Shown in pieces: positions 30,919 through 39,950 of a stretch of 64,000 bases of DNA. The translations under genes and the position numbers were made by a program. The stretch is from Treponema sp. (lineage in GTDB: Bacteria > Spirochaetota > Spirochaetia > Treponematales > Breznakiellaceae): NCBI GenBank assembly GCA_031266875.1, contig JAISAE010000088.1, positions 1 to 64,000 of the forward strand, given 5' to 3'. Position 1 is the first letter of the stretch, and the number at the start of each line of letters is the position of its first letter. Under the pieces are notes generated by a model that did not search any database, had not been told where the DNA came from, and saw only the letters and a program-made list of their open reading frames with translations.

Positions 30919-31680
30919 ATGAGTATAGAACGAGCGCGTTACTACGAGAACCTACGGCGTTCCACTTACCGGAATGCGAAAGAGGCGTTCAGCGCCAGCC
31001 TAGAGCGGGCGTATGAGGGAAACAAGCCTGACCCATACCAAAGCGATCCGGCAGTACAGGCGGTGGAGGCGGACTTACGTAAGGTGTTTGACGCCAGCGA
31101 TATGCCAGAGTACGACCGTTTGCTTAGCGTCTACCATGAGGCGAAGACGGCGGCTCCAGCGAGAGGCGGAGAAGATCGCGCAAGCGGCAGCGACTCCGGT
31201 CATGGAGACCACGACACCACCAGCGCCGGAAACCGAAACGGCGCAACCGGAAGCAAAGCCGAGTCGGGACACACGCCACTGGTGGAGAAGCGGCCTATCA
31301 GCGCGATACGCGCCGAGGTGTGCCGCGTAGCAAATGAACTGAGGAAGAGCGCGGGCATGAGCAAGAGTATGGCCATGCGCGAGTCATGGGCAATGGTAAA
31401 GAGCGGCCGCGCCGCGTTCCCGGTCAAGGGAATCTCTCTTAATATAGAAGGCACGAGGCGCTCAAGCGCCTCACGCACTACGAGCGACAACAGATTCACG
31501 CCTTCCTTGTACCGGAACCGGAAAACGAGTTTGACCGGAACGCCGTCGCGGTCAAGGTGTTGGTGAACAACGCGAAGAGCCTGTACACGGTCGACTACAT
31601 ACCAGCGGTGGATACCGGCAAGGCGAAGGCGCTCATCGGGAGGCCGTATAGCTTGAGCTTCAGGTCTGACATGCAAGGTC
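30919..31680 (+). pseudogene. HIRAN-domain-like protein, frameshifted near 31450
   Basis: 30919 ORF reaches NIEGT then loses frame; the alternative frame reads EALKRLTHYERQQIHAFLVPEPENEFDRNAVAVKVLVNNAKSLYTVDYIPAVDTGKAKALIGRP. Confidence 0.6.
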
Positions 31681-31890
31681 CCGCTATTTTTTGTAATGCA
31701 AGGGCGCTAAGCGCCAAATTTCAAATGACACACACAAAACACGTAGTATTAGGAAGGGCGGCGGTTTTATTACTGGCCGTCGTCATGGCGCTGACTGCCG
31801 TTTCCGGCGCGGTGGGACAATCCCCGCGCAACAGGCCAACATTGCCCCGCGTTTCAAGGCAAAAAATAAACACGAATTTTTACATTCCTC

Positions 31891-31948
31891 TTGACGTTTT
31901 TTATACACAACTGTATTATACCATTAGTACAGTAATGTAGTAATACAA
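31891..31948 (+). promoter_or_regulatory. Promoter/operator of the GntR-ABC operon
   Basis: TTGACG-N17-TATTAT (31891-31919) with a gtatta...taatac dyad (31913-31946) just upstream of an aggagg SD. Confidence 0.6.
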
Positions 31949-31965
31949 TTAGGAGGAACAATGAA

Positions 31966-32355
31966 TTGTTCAATTTTCAAGCGACTATACCCATCTATAC
32001 CCAGTTGATGGATGAAATCAAAGGGCAGATTGTGTCAGGACGGCTGGCGGCTGGAGCAAGGATAGACTCCATACGCGACCTTGCCGCCTTTTACATGGTC
32101 AACCCCAACACGGTTCAGCGGGCCTTGCTCGAACTGGAACGGGAGGGCTTACTCTCCACCCAACGGGCAAGTGGCAAATTCGTTACGGAGGACGAAAACA
32201 TGATTCGAGAACTACGTTCAAAGCTGGCGGAGGAGCAGATCAACAAACTCCTTGCCGCCATGAAGATACTGGGCTTCAGCGTGGAAGAAACCCGCGAACT
32301 GATCGCCCGCGCTTTAGCGCAATCAGCTCTGCTGGCAAAAGGAGGCGAACTATGA
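31966..32355 (+). CDS. GntR-family transcriptional regulator (YtrA subfamily)
   Basis: PIYTQLMDEIKGQIVSGRLAAGARIDSIRDLAAFYMVNPNTVQRALLELEREGLL; TTG start. Confidence 0.92.
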   Translation: MFNFQATIPIYTQLMDEIKGQIVSGRLAAGARIDSIRDLAAFYMVNPNTVQRALLELEREGLLSTQRASGKFVTEDENMIRELRSKLAEEQINKLLAAMKILGFSVEETRELIARALAQSALLAKGGEL

Positions 32356-33059
32356 GCGACCCAATACTGGAATGTCGAGGCTTGAGCAAACGCTACGGAC
32401 ATGGCGACGCGATGGCGCTGGACAAGGTTGACCTCAGCCTTTACAGCGGGCGCATCATCGGGCTGCTGGGGCCAAACGGCAGTGGCAAAACCACCCTGTT
32501 GAAGCTGGCGAATGGGCTTCTACGCCCTTCTAGTGGCAGTCTGCTTATCAATGGCGAAGAAGTGGGGACGGCGACTAAAGCCATCGTCTCATATCTGCCG
32601 GATCGCGTTTGCCTGGACGCTTCCTCGCGGATACGCGACCTGCTGGCGTTCTATGCTGACTTTTACGCCGACTTCCGGCGCGACACCGCCGAAACCATGC
32701 TCGCTAACCTAGGGCTTGATCTGAACAAGCGCTTCAAAACCCTGTCTAAGGGCAACCGTGAAAAAATCCAGCTCGTGCTGGTAATGGCGAGAAAGGCGCG
32801 GCTCTACCTGCTTGACGAGCCTATTGGCGGCGTTGATCCAGCGGCGCGGGACTACATCATCAACACCATCCTCAACAACTACAACGAGGACGCCGCCTTA
32901 CTCATATCCACACACCTGATTCAGGACGTGGAGCGCATCCTTGACGATATCCTATTTCTAAAGGAAGGAAAAATGATTTTAAGCGGCGCGGCTGATGACA
33001 TTCGCTCAAAAAAGGGTATGTCCATTGATATGCTTTTCCGGGAGGTTTTTAAATGCTAG
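32352..33059 (+). CDS. ABC transporter ATP-binding protein
   Basis: GPNGSGKTTLLKLANGLL, LYLLDEPIGGVDP. Confidence 0.92.
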   Translation: MSDPILECRGLSKRYGHGDAMALDKVDLSLYSGRIIGLLGPNGSGKTTLLKLANGLLRPSSGSLLINGEEVGTATKAIVSYLPDRVCLDASSRIRDLLAFYADFYADFRRDTAETMLANLGLDLNKRFKTLSKGNREKIQLVLVMARKARLYLLDEPIGGVDPAARDYIINTILNNYNEDAALLISTHLIQDVERILDDILFLKEGKMILSGAADDIRSKKGMSIDMLFREVFKC

Positions 33060-33790
33060 GAAAATTACTAAAGTACGATTTCAAGGCGTTTCTGCGAATC
33101 ATGGTGCCATTCTATCTGGCGTTGATGGCGCTGTCGTTACTTGCCGGTCTTAGCCAAGGCCGGATAGCGCCAGATGGCGCATCGGAGCCTTCGCCTTTGA
33201 CTATAATCTGGGGCATTGCGGTAGTCGTGGTGGTAACCGTGAACATCATCATGCTTATCCAGCGTTTCCGGGATAACCTGCTTAAAGACGAAGGCTATCT
33301 GATGTTCACCCTGCCGGTAACAAGGTGGCAGCTGCTGGTGTCAAAGGCGCTTACCGCGCTTGTATCGCTCATCATAAGCGGGCTTGCGCTTATACTTTCA
33401 GTGCTGCTATTTGAAGTAGTGAGCGGGCCTCAGCCCCATTTTGTGGAGGAGCTGTCCGAGTTTCTACAGCGCATTACCGACCAGAACCACATCACCATGT
33501 ATTTACTCAATGCGCTGGTGGTGCTGATCGTGGTGTTTCAGCAGATCTGCCTTATCTACACAGTGTTGCTGGGCAGTCAGATACTGCCGCGCTTTCGCGT
33601 ATTAGCGGCGTTGGGCGTATACATTCTGGTGATGTATGTTGAATCACGGATAATCCTTGCTGTTGTACCGTATTTCCCGCAGACAACGTATGCCCCTCTG
33701 CTGGGACAGGGAGCTATCTCAATAGTATTTGCGGGGCTGTACTTCTGGCTCTGCGGCTGGCTTCTGCACCATACGCTGAACATGGAATAG
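33053..33790 (+). CDS. ABC transporter permease-like membrane protein
   Basis: Six-TM hydrophobic protein overlapping the ATPase gene. Confidence 0.75.
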   Translation: MLGKLLKYDFKAFLRIMVPFYLALMALSLLAGLSQGRIAPDGASEPSPLTIIWGIAVVVVVTVNIIMLIQRFRDNLLKDEGYLMFTLPVTRWQLLVSKALTALVSLIISGLALILSVLLFEVVSGPQPHFVEELSEFLQRITDQNHITMYLLNALVVLIVVFQQICLIYTVLLGSQILPRFRVLAALGVYILVMYVESRIILAVVPYFPQTTYAPLLGQGAISIVFAGLYFWLCGWLLHHTLNME

Positions 33791-33800
33791 AGGCGCGACT

Positions 33801-33834
33801 ATTCGTTGGGACGCATGGCCGTATCCCAACGAAT
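33801..33834. other. Perfect 11-bp-stem hairpin (attcgttggga...tcccaacgaat)
   Basis: Direct inspection; lies just after the ABC operon, no U-tract. Confidence 0.7.
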
Positions 33835-34058
33835 AAGCGTAACTCTTCGTGCTTGGGAGTGATTTGCCGATAATCTCAATGTTGAGACGTGGAATACATC
33901 AGTGAACCAATCCTAGAGGGATCAGACAAAGCGGACAGACGCTTAGCGGTTCGGACAGACGAGCTATTTTTACGAGGAGGTCTGCCTAACGGTAGACGGT
34001 GTTTCAGCCCTTGTTTAGGCGGCAGTCTAAAGACTTGGGTCTCCGCGCCGTGGTTTTT

Positions 34059-35183
34059 ATGAGAAAAGTCATACCTATCGTTTTTCTTTTATTATATAGC
34101 CTGCCCCTGTGGGCGCAGAGGCAGGCTGAGCGGCCATACTGGTATAGCCTTGAGCGGGGGAAACAGCTTTTTCGCAATGGAGACTATGGAAACGCGCTCA
34201 TAGCGCTTCAGGACGCGAGGCAGGATCGCCGCGATATGTATACTCGCATGAAAGCCGATATAATCACCCTGCTTTCAATCCCGGAAGTGCGCCGTATGGG
34301 GGATTCGCTTGAACTTATCGAGCCATACATAGTTGAACGCTATCATGTAAACGCCGCCGCCGCGCTTGAGGAAGTGTATTATCGCGTGTCCAAAGCAGCT
34401 ATCAACGGGTCGGCCAATAGGGTACTTGAGGAACTTGACCGTTTGAAGGTGTTTCCTGAAGCCGAATACTGGATCGGTGAAACCTATCGCATGGAAGGCG
34501 AGCTTGGATTAGCCCTCGAACAGTACAAGAAAGCCCATGAACAGCGAGCTTTTCTTGAAAACCCCGCGCTTGATACGGATATCCTGTATAAAATAGTGGA
34601 ACTCCTCAAGATCAAGCAGGAATACAGCGAGATGGAAGCGCGGGCTAGGGAGATACTCACGCAGGATTCCCTGTATTCAGGTTCTACCACTACCTTGATC
34701 GCCATGGCCAGAATACTGACCGAGAGTGGCATTAACCGGTTTTTGACGCTTTACCGGCATCATAACACCGCAACAGAACGGGCATACCAACTCTTGGGCC
34801 TGTATTACTACGACACAGAAGCGCCCAGGCCCGAAGGCTATGCCGCAGACCGGCTTAGTCCAGCGGCTGAACACCTTATGATCGCGTTCCTGAACCAGAA
34901 TACGATTCTGATTCAGGAGCTTATCCGCCGCCAGTACAACTATACCTTTAGTACGCTGGACGCGCTCATCACTGACGCCTATCATAATCCGGTTCTCGTG
35001 GCATATATGGCAGACTATGAATACTTTAAGACGATCTACTATTTTGCAGCCGCGCTCTATGCTGATGGAAAGCCGGTTCTCGGACGGCGGCTTTGGACAC
35101 TTTTGAGTCTTCACCCTGAAGCGGGCGAATGGAGTAAGCGCTCTGCGAATCAGTTGCGAAGCCCTTTCATGGATAAACCTTAG
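34059..35183 (+). CDS. Exported TPR-like protein
   Basis: Signal peptide VFLLLYSLPLWAQ; TPR-like helices (GKQLFRNGDYGNALIALQDA, ELGLALEQYKKAHE). Confidence 0.65.
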   Translation: MRKVIPIVFLLLYSLPLWAQRQAERPYWYSLERGKQLFRNGDYGNALIALQDARQDRRDMYTRMKADIITLLSIPEVRRMGDSLELIEPYIVERYHVNAAAALEEVYYRVSKAAINGSANRVLEELDRLKVFPEAEYWIGETYRMEGELGLALEQYKKAHEQRAFLENPALDTDILYKIVELLKIKQEYSEMEARAREILTQDSLYSGSTTTLIAMARILTESGINRFLTLYRHHNTATERAYQLLGLYYYDTEAPRPEGYAADRLSPAAEHLMIAFLNQNTILIQELIRRQYNYTFSTLDALITDAYHNPVLVAYMADYEYFKTIYYFAAALYADGKPVLGRRLWTLLSLHPEAGEWSKRSANQLRSPFMDKP

Positions 35184-35269
35184 TTTATCCTTACCGCTTC
35201 GGGGTATAAGGCGGCGCAGCGGCAAGAGTTCCCCTTGCGAATTTAACGTTATTCCCTTAGAATAAGACC

Positions 35270-35512
35270 ATGCTTTCCGATGAATTGAGAGATTTTTTGA
35301 AACAGGTGCTGACTTCGTGGCAAGTAATCGCGGTTGTGGTTGTGGCGATTCTGTATATTGCGCTGGTCTCCTACGTGGCGCGTTTTCGCAAGCGTACCGG
35401 CGGCCCTCCGCCAGTAAAAAAGGCGCTCAAACTCAGCTTCAACAAAAACAAGAAACCCGCAAGAACAAGCGCCCTGGATGATGAAGACGAAGAGGATAGA
35501 AGAAAAAGATAA
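35270..35512 (+). CDS. Small single-TM hypothetical protein
   Basis: One TM helix with a charged C-terminal tail. Confidence 0.55.
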   Translation: MLSDELRDFLKQVLTSWQVIAVVVVAILYIALVSYVARFRKRTGGPPPVKKALKLSFNKNKKPARTSALDDEDEEDRRKR

Positions 35513-35518
35513 ATCCTT

Positions 35519-36475
35519 ATGAAAAACTATTTTTTTGGTATTGACGGCGGAGGGACACGCTCGCGTATTGCCATTATCAACCGTGCTGGGGAGACGTTTG
35601 CCCATTGTGAGGCAGGTAGCACTAACATCTACTCGGTGTCAGAGGCAATGGTTTTTGAAAACCTCGCGGCGTTGCTGAATGGCGCATTACAGCAGGCGGG
35701 TATAGAACGCGACGCGCTTGCAGGGGGCTGTATCGGCAGCGCGGGACTTTCGCGGCAGCGTGAGCTGGCGCTGTTTCGCGGCTGGTTCGATATGCTTCTG
35801 GGCGCACATGTTCCGGTAAAGCTCTGTACCGACGGCGAAATACTCTTATACGGTGGCCTTGATGGACCTGAAGGCTATTGCCTCATCGCGGGAACCGGCT
35901 CGCTGGCGCTGGCCCGTTCCCGCGACGGCACACTCACGCGGGCTGGAGGCTTTGGCTATCTCTTAGGCGACGAGGGTGCGGCAGCCTGGATCGGCAAGAG
36001 CGCCATTGCCCGCAGCCTGCGAAGTGAAGAGCTGCGCGACCTCCCCACGCGCATGACAGCGGCGCTCCTGTCCGCCTGTACACTCAGTAACAGCTCAGAC
36101 CTGATCCGCTATGTCCATCACGACGCGAACAAGGCTGAGATCGCGGCCCTTGCCCCGCTCGTAACAGCCGCCGCCCGCAACAATGACGCGCTGGCGCTCG
36201 ACATACTGCAAAACAGCGCAACAGAACTGGCGCTCCTCGTGCGCTCGCTCATTGCCCGCACCCCGCATATAACCAACCGGACCCTGGTACTCGCCGGTGG
36301 GGTTATAGAACATGACGAAATCGTCCACCAACACCTGACAGTGCTCTTAGCCGCGGAATGTCCCGATATAGCGCCCATTACCCCTCGCCGGAACGCGCTT
36401 GAGGGCGCGTGCCTGCTGGCCATGTCCACGACAACCCCAGACCTCGCTCCCATCACCTCAACCACACAAGCGTGA
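35519..36475 (+). CDS. BadF/BadG-type ATPase family, N-acetylglucosamine-kinase-like
   Basis: FGIDGGGTRSRIAI, YCLIAGTGSLALA, GFGYLLGDEGAAAWIG. Confidence 0.88.
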   Translation: MKNYFFGIDGGGTRSRIAIINRAGETFAHCEAGSTNIYSVSEAMVFENLAALLNGALQQAGIERDALAGGCIGSAGLSRQRELALFRGWFDMLLGAHVPVKLCTDGEILLYGGLDGPEGYCLIAGTGSLALARSRDGTLTRAGGFGYLLGDEGAAAWIGKSAIARSLRSEELRDLPTRMTAALLSACTLSNSSDLIRYVHHDANKAEIAALAPLVTAAARNNDALALDILQNSATELALLVRSLIARTPHITNRTLVLAGGVIEHDEIVHQHLTVLLAAECPDIAPITPRRNALEGACLLAMSTTTPDLAPITSTTQA

Positions 36476-36775
36476 GGCCTGAGCCATTTGCCCCAGACCT
36501 CGCTCCCATCACCCCAACCACGTCCACGACAATCCCAGACCTCGCTCCCATCACCCCAACCACACAAGCGTGAGGCCTCAGACACGCGCCCCAGACCTCG
36601 CTCCCATCACCTCAACCACACAAACGTGAGGCCTCAGACACGCGCCCCAGACCTCGCTCCCATCACCTCAACCACACAAACGTGAGGTCTGAGACGCTTG
36701 CCCCAGACCTCGCTCCCATCACCTCAACCACACAAACGTGAGGTCTGAGACGCTTGCCCCAGACCTCGCTCAACC
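36425..36775. repeat. 56-bp tandem repeat array (agacctcgctcccatcacctcaaccacacaaacgtgagg...)
   Basis: Direct inspection; the first unit lies in the 3' end of the kinase CDS. Confidence 0.93.
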
Positions 36776-36783
36776 CAAAAACC

Positions 36784-37449
36784 TTAACCAATCACCGCTT
36801 CTTCCACCGGAGACCAAGGACCCTGCTCTCCTTTGGAATTCTCGTAGCAGGTCGAGTAATAACAAACCTTGCCTTTGTCCGCCTCAGTATAGGTAACAAC
36901 CAAGAACGTCTTCCGGCTGAACTTTGAATATTCCCGGATATTCGCGCCGGAAGCAGGTTTTTCGCCCCCAAGCTGCCACACGAAGCACACCCCGTAGGCG
37001 TCCAGCGGCTTTGCGGCGTTGCCCGCATGAAGGGCTCTTATCTTATGCTCAAAATGGTTAGAGGTATTTTCAACCACCGTGTCAGGCTGACTCGTGGGGC
37101 GCCCATGAGCTGTCGGCGTCATGTCTTTGGGACGAATGCCCATGTTCAGTTTTGCCGCATCGTCTATTTTTTTGTTGTACCGGACCGAAGAATTGGCAAA
37201 ATTCCGCATCGCGTCCACCGCCTTTTTCTTTGCTTCGTCCTTGAGGATACGCTTCGCCGTGGAATTGTCAGCTTTGTAGACACCCTGGGCGGTCAGAAAG
37301 GCGTTTATCTTGTCCGCAATCTCCGTAACCTCTCCCTGATCCCAGCCGTACGCGACCAGTTTCGCCGGGTCTTCCAGCGACACCTTCCAACTCGCGCATA
37401 AAGTTACTAACTCCAGTTCTTTGTTGGGAATCCAACCTTCGTTATACAT
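36784..37449 (-). CDS. Conserved hypothetical protein
   Basis: Start at MYNEGWIPNK with aaggagg SD; the upstream ORF extension is the 21-bp array. Confidence 0.65.
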   Translation of the reverse strand: MYNEGWIPNKELELVTLCASWKVSLEDPAKLVAYGWDQGEVTEIADKINAFLTAQGVYKADNSTAKRILKDEAKKKAVDAMRNFANSSVRYNKKIDDAAKLNMGIRPKDMTPTAHGRPTSQPDTVVENTSNHFEHKIRALHAGNAAKPLDAYGVCFVWQLGGEKPASGANIREYSKFSRKTFLVVTYTEADKGKVCYYSTCYENSKGEQGPWSPVEEAVIG

Positions 37450-37554
37450 ATACCCCTCCTTACTTCCAAACGTCTTTTTTGAAAGCGGCATAGCAACCTG
37501 TATAGTCTCTCCAGCCACTTTTAAAAAGTATACAGCCGCTTCTATAACTTGTAA

Positions 37555-38035
37555 AGTCATTTCTGAAATTTTCACACGTACGTCTGGAACTTTCACACGC
37601 ACGTCTGGAGCTTCTACACGCACGTCTGGAACTTTCACACGTGCGTATGGAGATGATACACGCGCATACTGAGCTTTCACACGTGCGTGTGGAGATGATA
37701 AATGTGCGTGCGGAGCTTCTACACGTGCGTCTGGAGCTTTCACACGTGCGTCTGGAGCTTTCACACGTGCGTCTGGAGCTTTCACACGTGCGTGTGGAGA
37801 TGATAAATGTGCGTGCGGAGCTTCTACACGTGCGTCTGGAACTTTCACACGTGCGTCTGGAGCTTTCACACGTGCGTCTGGAGATGATACACACACGTCT
37901 GGAGCTTCTACACGTGCGTGTGGAGATGATAAATGTGCGTGCGGAGATGATACACGTGCGTCTGGAACTTGCGCACGTACGTGCGAATCTTGCACACGTG
38001 CGTCTGGAGATGATACACGTGCGTGTGGAACTTCT
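37555..38035. repeat. 21-bp tandem repeat array (cacacgtgcgtctggagcttt), >20 copies
   Basis: Direct inspection; contains CACGTG palindromes. Confidence 0.95.
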
Positions 38036-38156
38036 AGATATGTCTGTTCGTTACTTGCGGGAACACGGCGCGGGGTCAAATTGTCATGCTGAATACCCAA
38101 AAACCATCCGTAAAGCAAGCGGGGGCAAGGAGAAGCCGCTCTAAGCGCCTCCCACA

Positions 38157-38477
38157 TTAGCCTAGATACCGCTTGAAAACCTCCACCATTGCTAAGTTGA
38201 CGTTCTTCGCAAGGTCTTCAGACACGTGATTCAGCAGTTCTTTGTGGTCATTGGCGGCAAGGTTCTCTAAAAAAAGCTCGTTGACCTCCACACCAAGGGC
38301 AATCGCTATCTTTGACAGCATATTTGGCTGGGGAAACTTGATGCCTCGTTCAATATTGCTTAAAAAAGTGATAGAGATGTCCGCGCTCTCGGCTAGATCA
38401 GCCTGTGAAAGCCCCCTTCTCGCTCGCAGTAACTTGATGTTTTTTCCTAATGTATCCTTTATAGCCTGCCCATCCAT
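38157..38477 (-). CDS. XRE-family HTH regulator
   Basis: IKLLRARRGLSQADLAESADISITFLSNIERGIKFPQPNMLSKIAIAL. Confidence 0.92.
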   Translation of the reverse strand: MDGQAIKDTLGKNIKLLRARRGLSQADLAESADISITFLSNIERGIKFPQPNMLSKIAIALGVEVNELFLENLAANDHKELLNHVSEDLAKNVNLAMVEVFKRYLG

Positions 38478-38524
38478 ACCTCATAACCTCTGAACCTTTT
38501 TTATTGAACTATAATTCTCCAGCG

Positions 38525-38567
38525 TTGACAAAATCCTATTAGGACTATATAATATAGTTCTAATAGG
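38525..38567 (+). promoter_or_regulatory. Perfect consensus sigma70 promoter TTGACA-N17-TATAAT overlapped by a 15-bp inverted repeat
   Basis: ttgaca 38525-38530, tataat 38548-38553; IR cctattaggactata/tatagttctaatagg (one mismatch) 38535-38567. Confidence 0.8.
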
Positions 38568-38620
38568 ACTATCAGTTTTCACCATGTGCGAGGAAGGCTG
38601 TATGCCTATGAAACAAAACC

Positions 38621-38682
38621 GCCGGACGGCTCAGTATGGGGCTAAACCGGTTGTTTTCAACCGCCCTTTGGGGCGGGTAAAC
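38621..38682 (+). repeat. 62-bp repeated element, copy 1 (two overlapping hairpins)
   Basis: gccggacggct..tggggctaaaccggttgttttcaaccgccctttggggcgggtaaac; also at 39168-39229. Confidence 0.9.
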
Positions 38683-38683
38683 T

Positions 38684-39028
38684 TTATGTCTTCCGGGAGG
38701 CGGGCTGGCCTAATCTTTTGAATTCAGCCAAGCGAAAGTCAATGGCTTGGGTCATAGCTGTCCCCATATCGGATAAAATACCTTCCTGAAAGCGTTTGGC
38801 GGCTTCTTCTGTGAAAGAACTCATCGAAAAGAGTTGGGGGCTGTCGAGATCAAGGGCGGCGGCTATCCGCTCTATCATTTCTGGGGAGGGAAACTTGTTT
38901 TCCTGTTCGATTTGGGCTATGTAATGGGTGGAAGTCAAGACCCGTTCCGCCAATTTTGCCTGTGAAATGCCCAACATCCGCCGCCGCTCCTTCATATTGT
39001 ACGCCAATAACGCCCGAATACTTGTCAT
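38684..39028 (-). CDS. XRE-family HTH regulator
   Basis: MKERRRMLGISQAKLAERVLTSTHYIAQIEQENKFPSPEMIERIAAALDL. Confidence 0.92.
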   Translation of the reverse strand: MTSIRALLAYNMKERRRMLGISQAKLAERVLTSTHYIAQIEQENKFPSPEMIERIAAALDLDSPQLFSMSSFTEEAAKRFQEGILSDMGTAMTQAIDFRLAEFKRLGQPASRKT

Positions 39029-39111
39029 AATCCATTATTTCAATCCTACTGAAATTGAGATTATTGACCAGTTCCCAAAAGTAACAGTTAAAAAGATATT
39101 GCAGCAAACTG

Positions 39112-39151
39112 TTCCTTTTAGGAAATTGCAATAAGCTATTCCTTTTAGAAA
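39112..39151. promoter_or_regulatory. Operator-like repeats upstream of the second XRE gene
   Basis: ttccttttaggaa (39112-39124) and ttccttttagaaa (39139-39151). Confidence 0.55.
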
Positions 39152-39167
39152 AATACTACATGGAAAC

Positions 39168-39229
39168 GCCGGACGGCTCCATGTGGGGCTAAACCGGTTG
39201 TTTTCAACCGCCCTTTGGGGCGGGTAAAC
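39168..39229 (+). repeat. 62-bp repeated element, copy 2
   Basis: Near-identical to 38621-38682; immediately upstream of the lipoprotein gene. Confidence 0.9.
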
Positions 39230-39263
39230 AAGGGGCGGAAGCCCCAAGATCAGGAGGTTTGTG

Positions 39264-39749
39264 ATGAAAAACAAACGCTTTTTCGGAATGATTGTCTGCG
39301 CGGCGCTGGCAATCGGGTTGGTTTTGACGGGTTGTCCCACCGAAGACGATGACAGTGGTGGTGGCGGAGGCAATGCTGACGGGATGGGCTCAATAACTAT
39401 CACCGGCATAAAATCGGGTCTAAATGGCGCAAAGATCGTGCATAGCACTGTTAGCGGTGCGCATCAGACGCTTAATGCTTTCACTATCGCAGGCGGTCAG
39501 ATGTCCGGGTCATCACTTGACAACACTGGAAGCGCTACGATTAGCAGCGGTTCCGTTACAATCCCTGTTAGAGGCATAGAAGGAGGTACTTCTTACCGGT
39601 TTACGGATGGAATATACGTGGTTCAGCTGACGATAAGTAATGCTGACGACCCTGCGGATGATAGGCAGTATAATCTCACTGCCAATTTTAGCGGAGGAAA
39701 AAGCACGGTGGCTGCGAACACCTCCAACGGGTTAGGAATAAATCCCTAG
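39264..39749 (+). CDS. Putative lipoprotein
   Basis: Lipobox-like GLVLTGCPTEDD; caggagg SD. Confidence 0.8.
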   Translation: MKNKRFFGMIVCAALAIGLVLTGCPTEDDDSGGGGGNADGMGSITITGIKSGLNGAKIVHSTVSGAHQTLNAFTIAGGQMSGSSLDNTGSATISSGSVTIPVRGIEGGTSYRFTDGIYVVQLTISNADDPADDRQYNLTANFSGGKSTVAANTSNGLGINP

Positions 39750-39799
39750 GTTTTCAAACCCAAGCTAGCTCTTGAAAGCAGGCTTTCATCTGGAAGAAC

Positions 39800-39830
39800 A
39801 GCCGTCCTCTCAGCAGGGCGGCTTTTTCTT
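39800..39830 (+). terminator. Intrinsic terminator after the lipoprotein gene
   Basis: agccgtcct-ctcagc-agggcggct followed by tttttctt. Confidence 0.7.
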
Positions 39831-39879
39831 GCCTTTTGGCAAAGGGGAATCGCCCGGTATCAGACGTGGGTGTCATCGC

Positions 39880-39950
39880 ACGCTAGGGTCGGAGGCGCTA
39901 GGGTCGGAAGCGCTAGGGTCGGAGGCGCTAGGGTCGGAGGCGCTAGGGTC
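39880..39950. repeat. 15-bp tandem repeat (cgctagggtcggagg), ~4.5 copies
   Basis: Direct inspection. Confidence 0.95.

Noticed and set aside
37555-38035. Possible CRISPR array because of regular short repeats
   Set aside because: Units are 21 bp head to tail with no unique spacers and no cas genes in the window.
37450-38157. N-terminal ~200 aa (ARVKAPDARVEAPHAHLSS) of the 457-aa ORF
   Set aside because: Translation of the 21-bp array; a better start with SD is MYNEGWIPNK at 37449.
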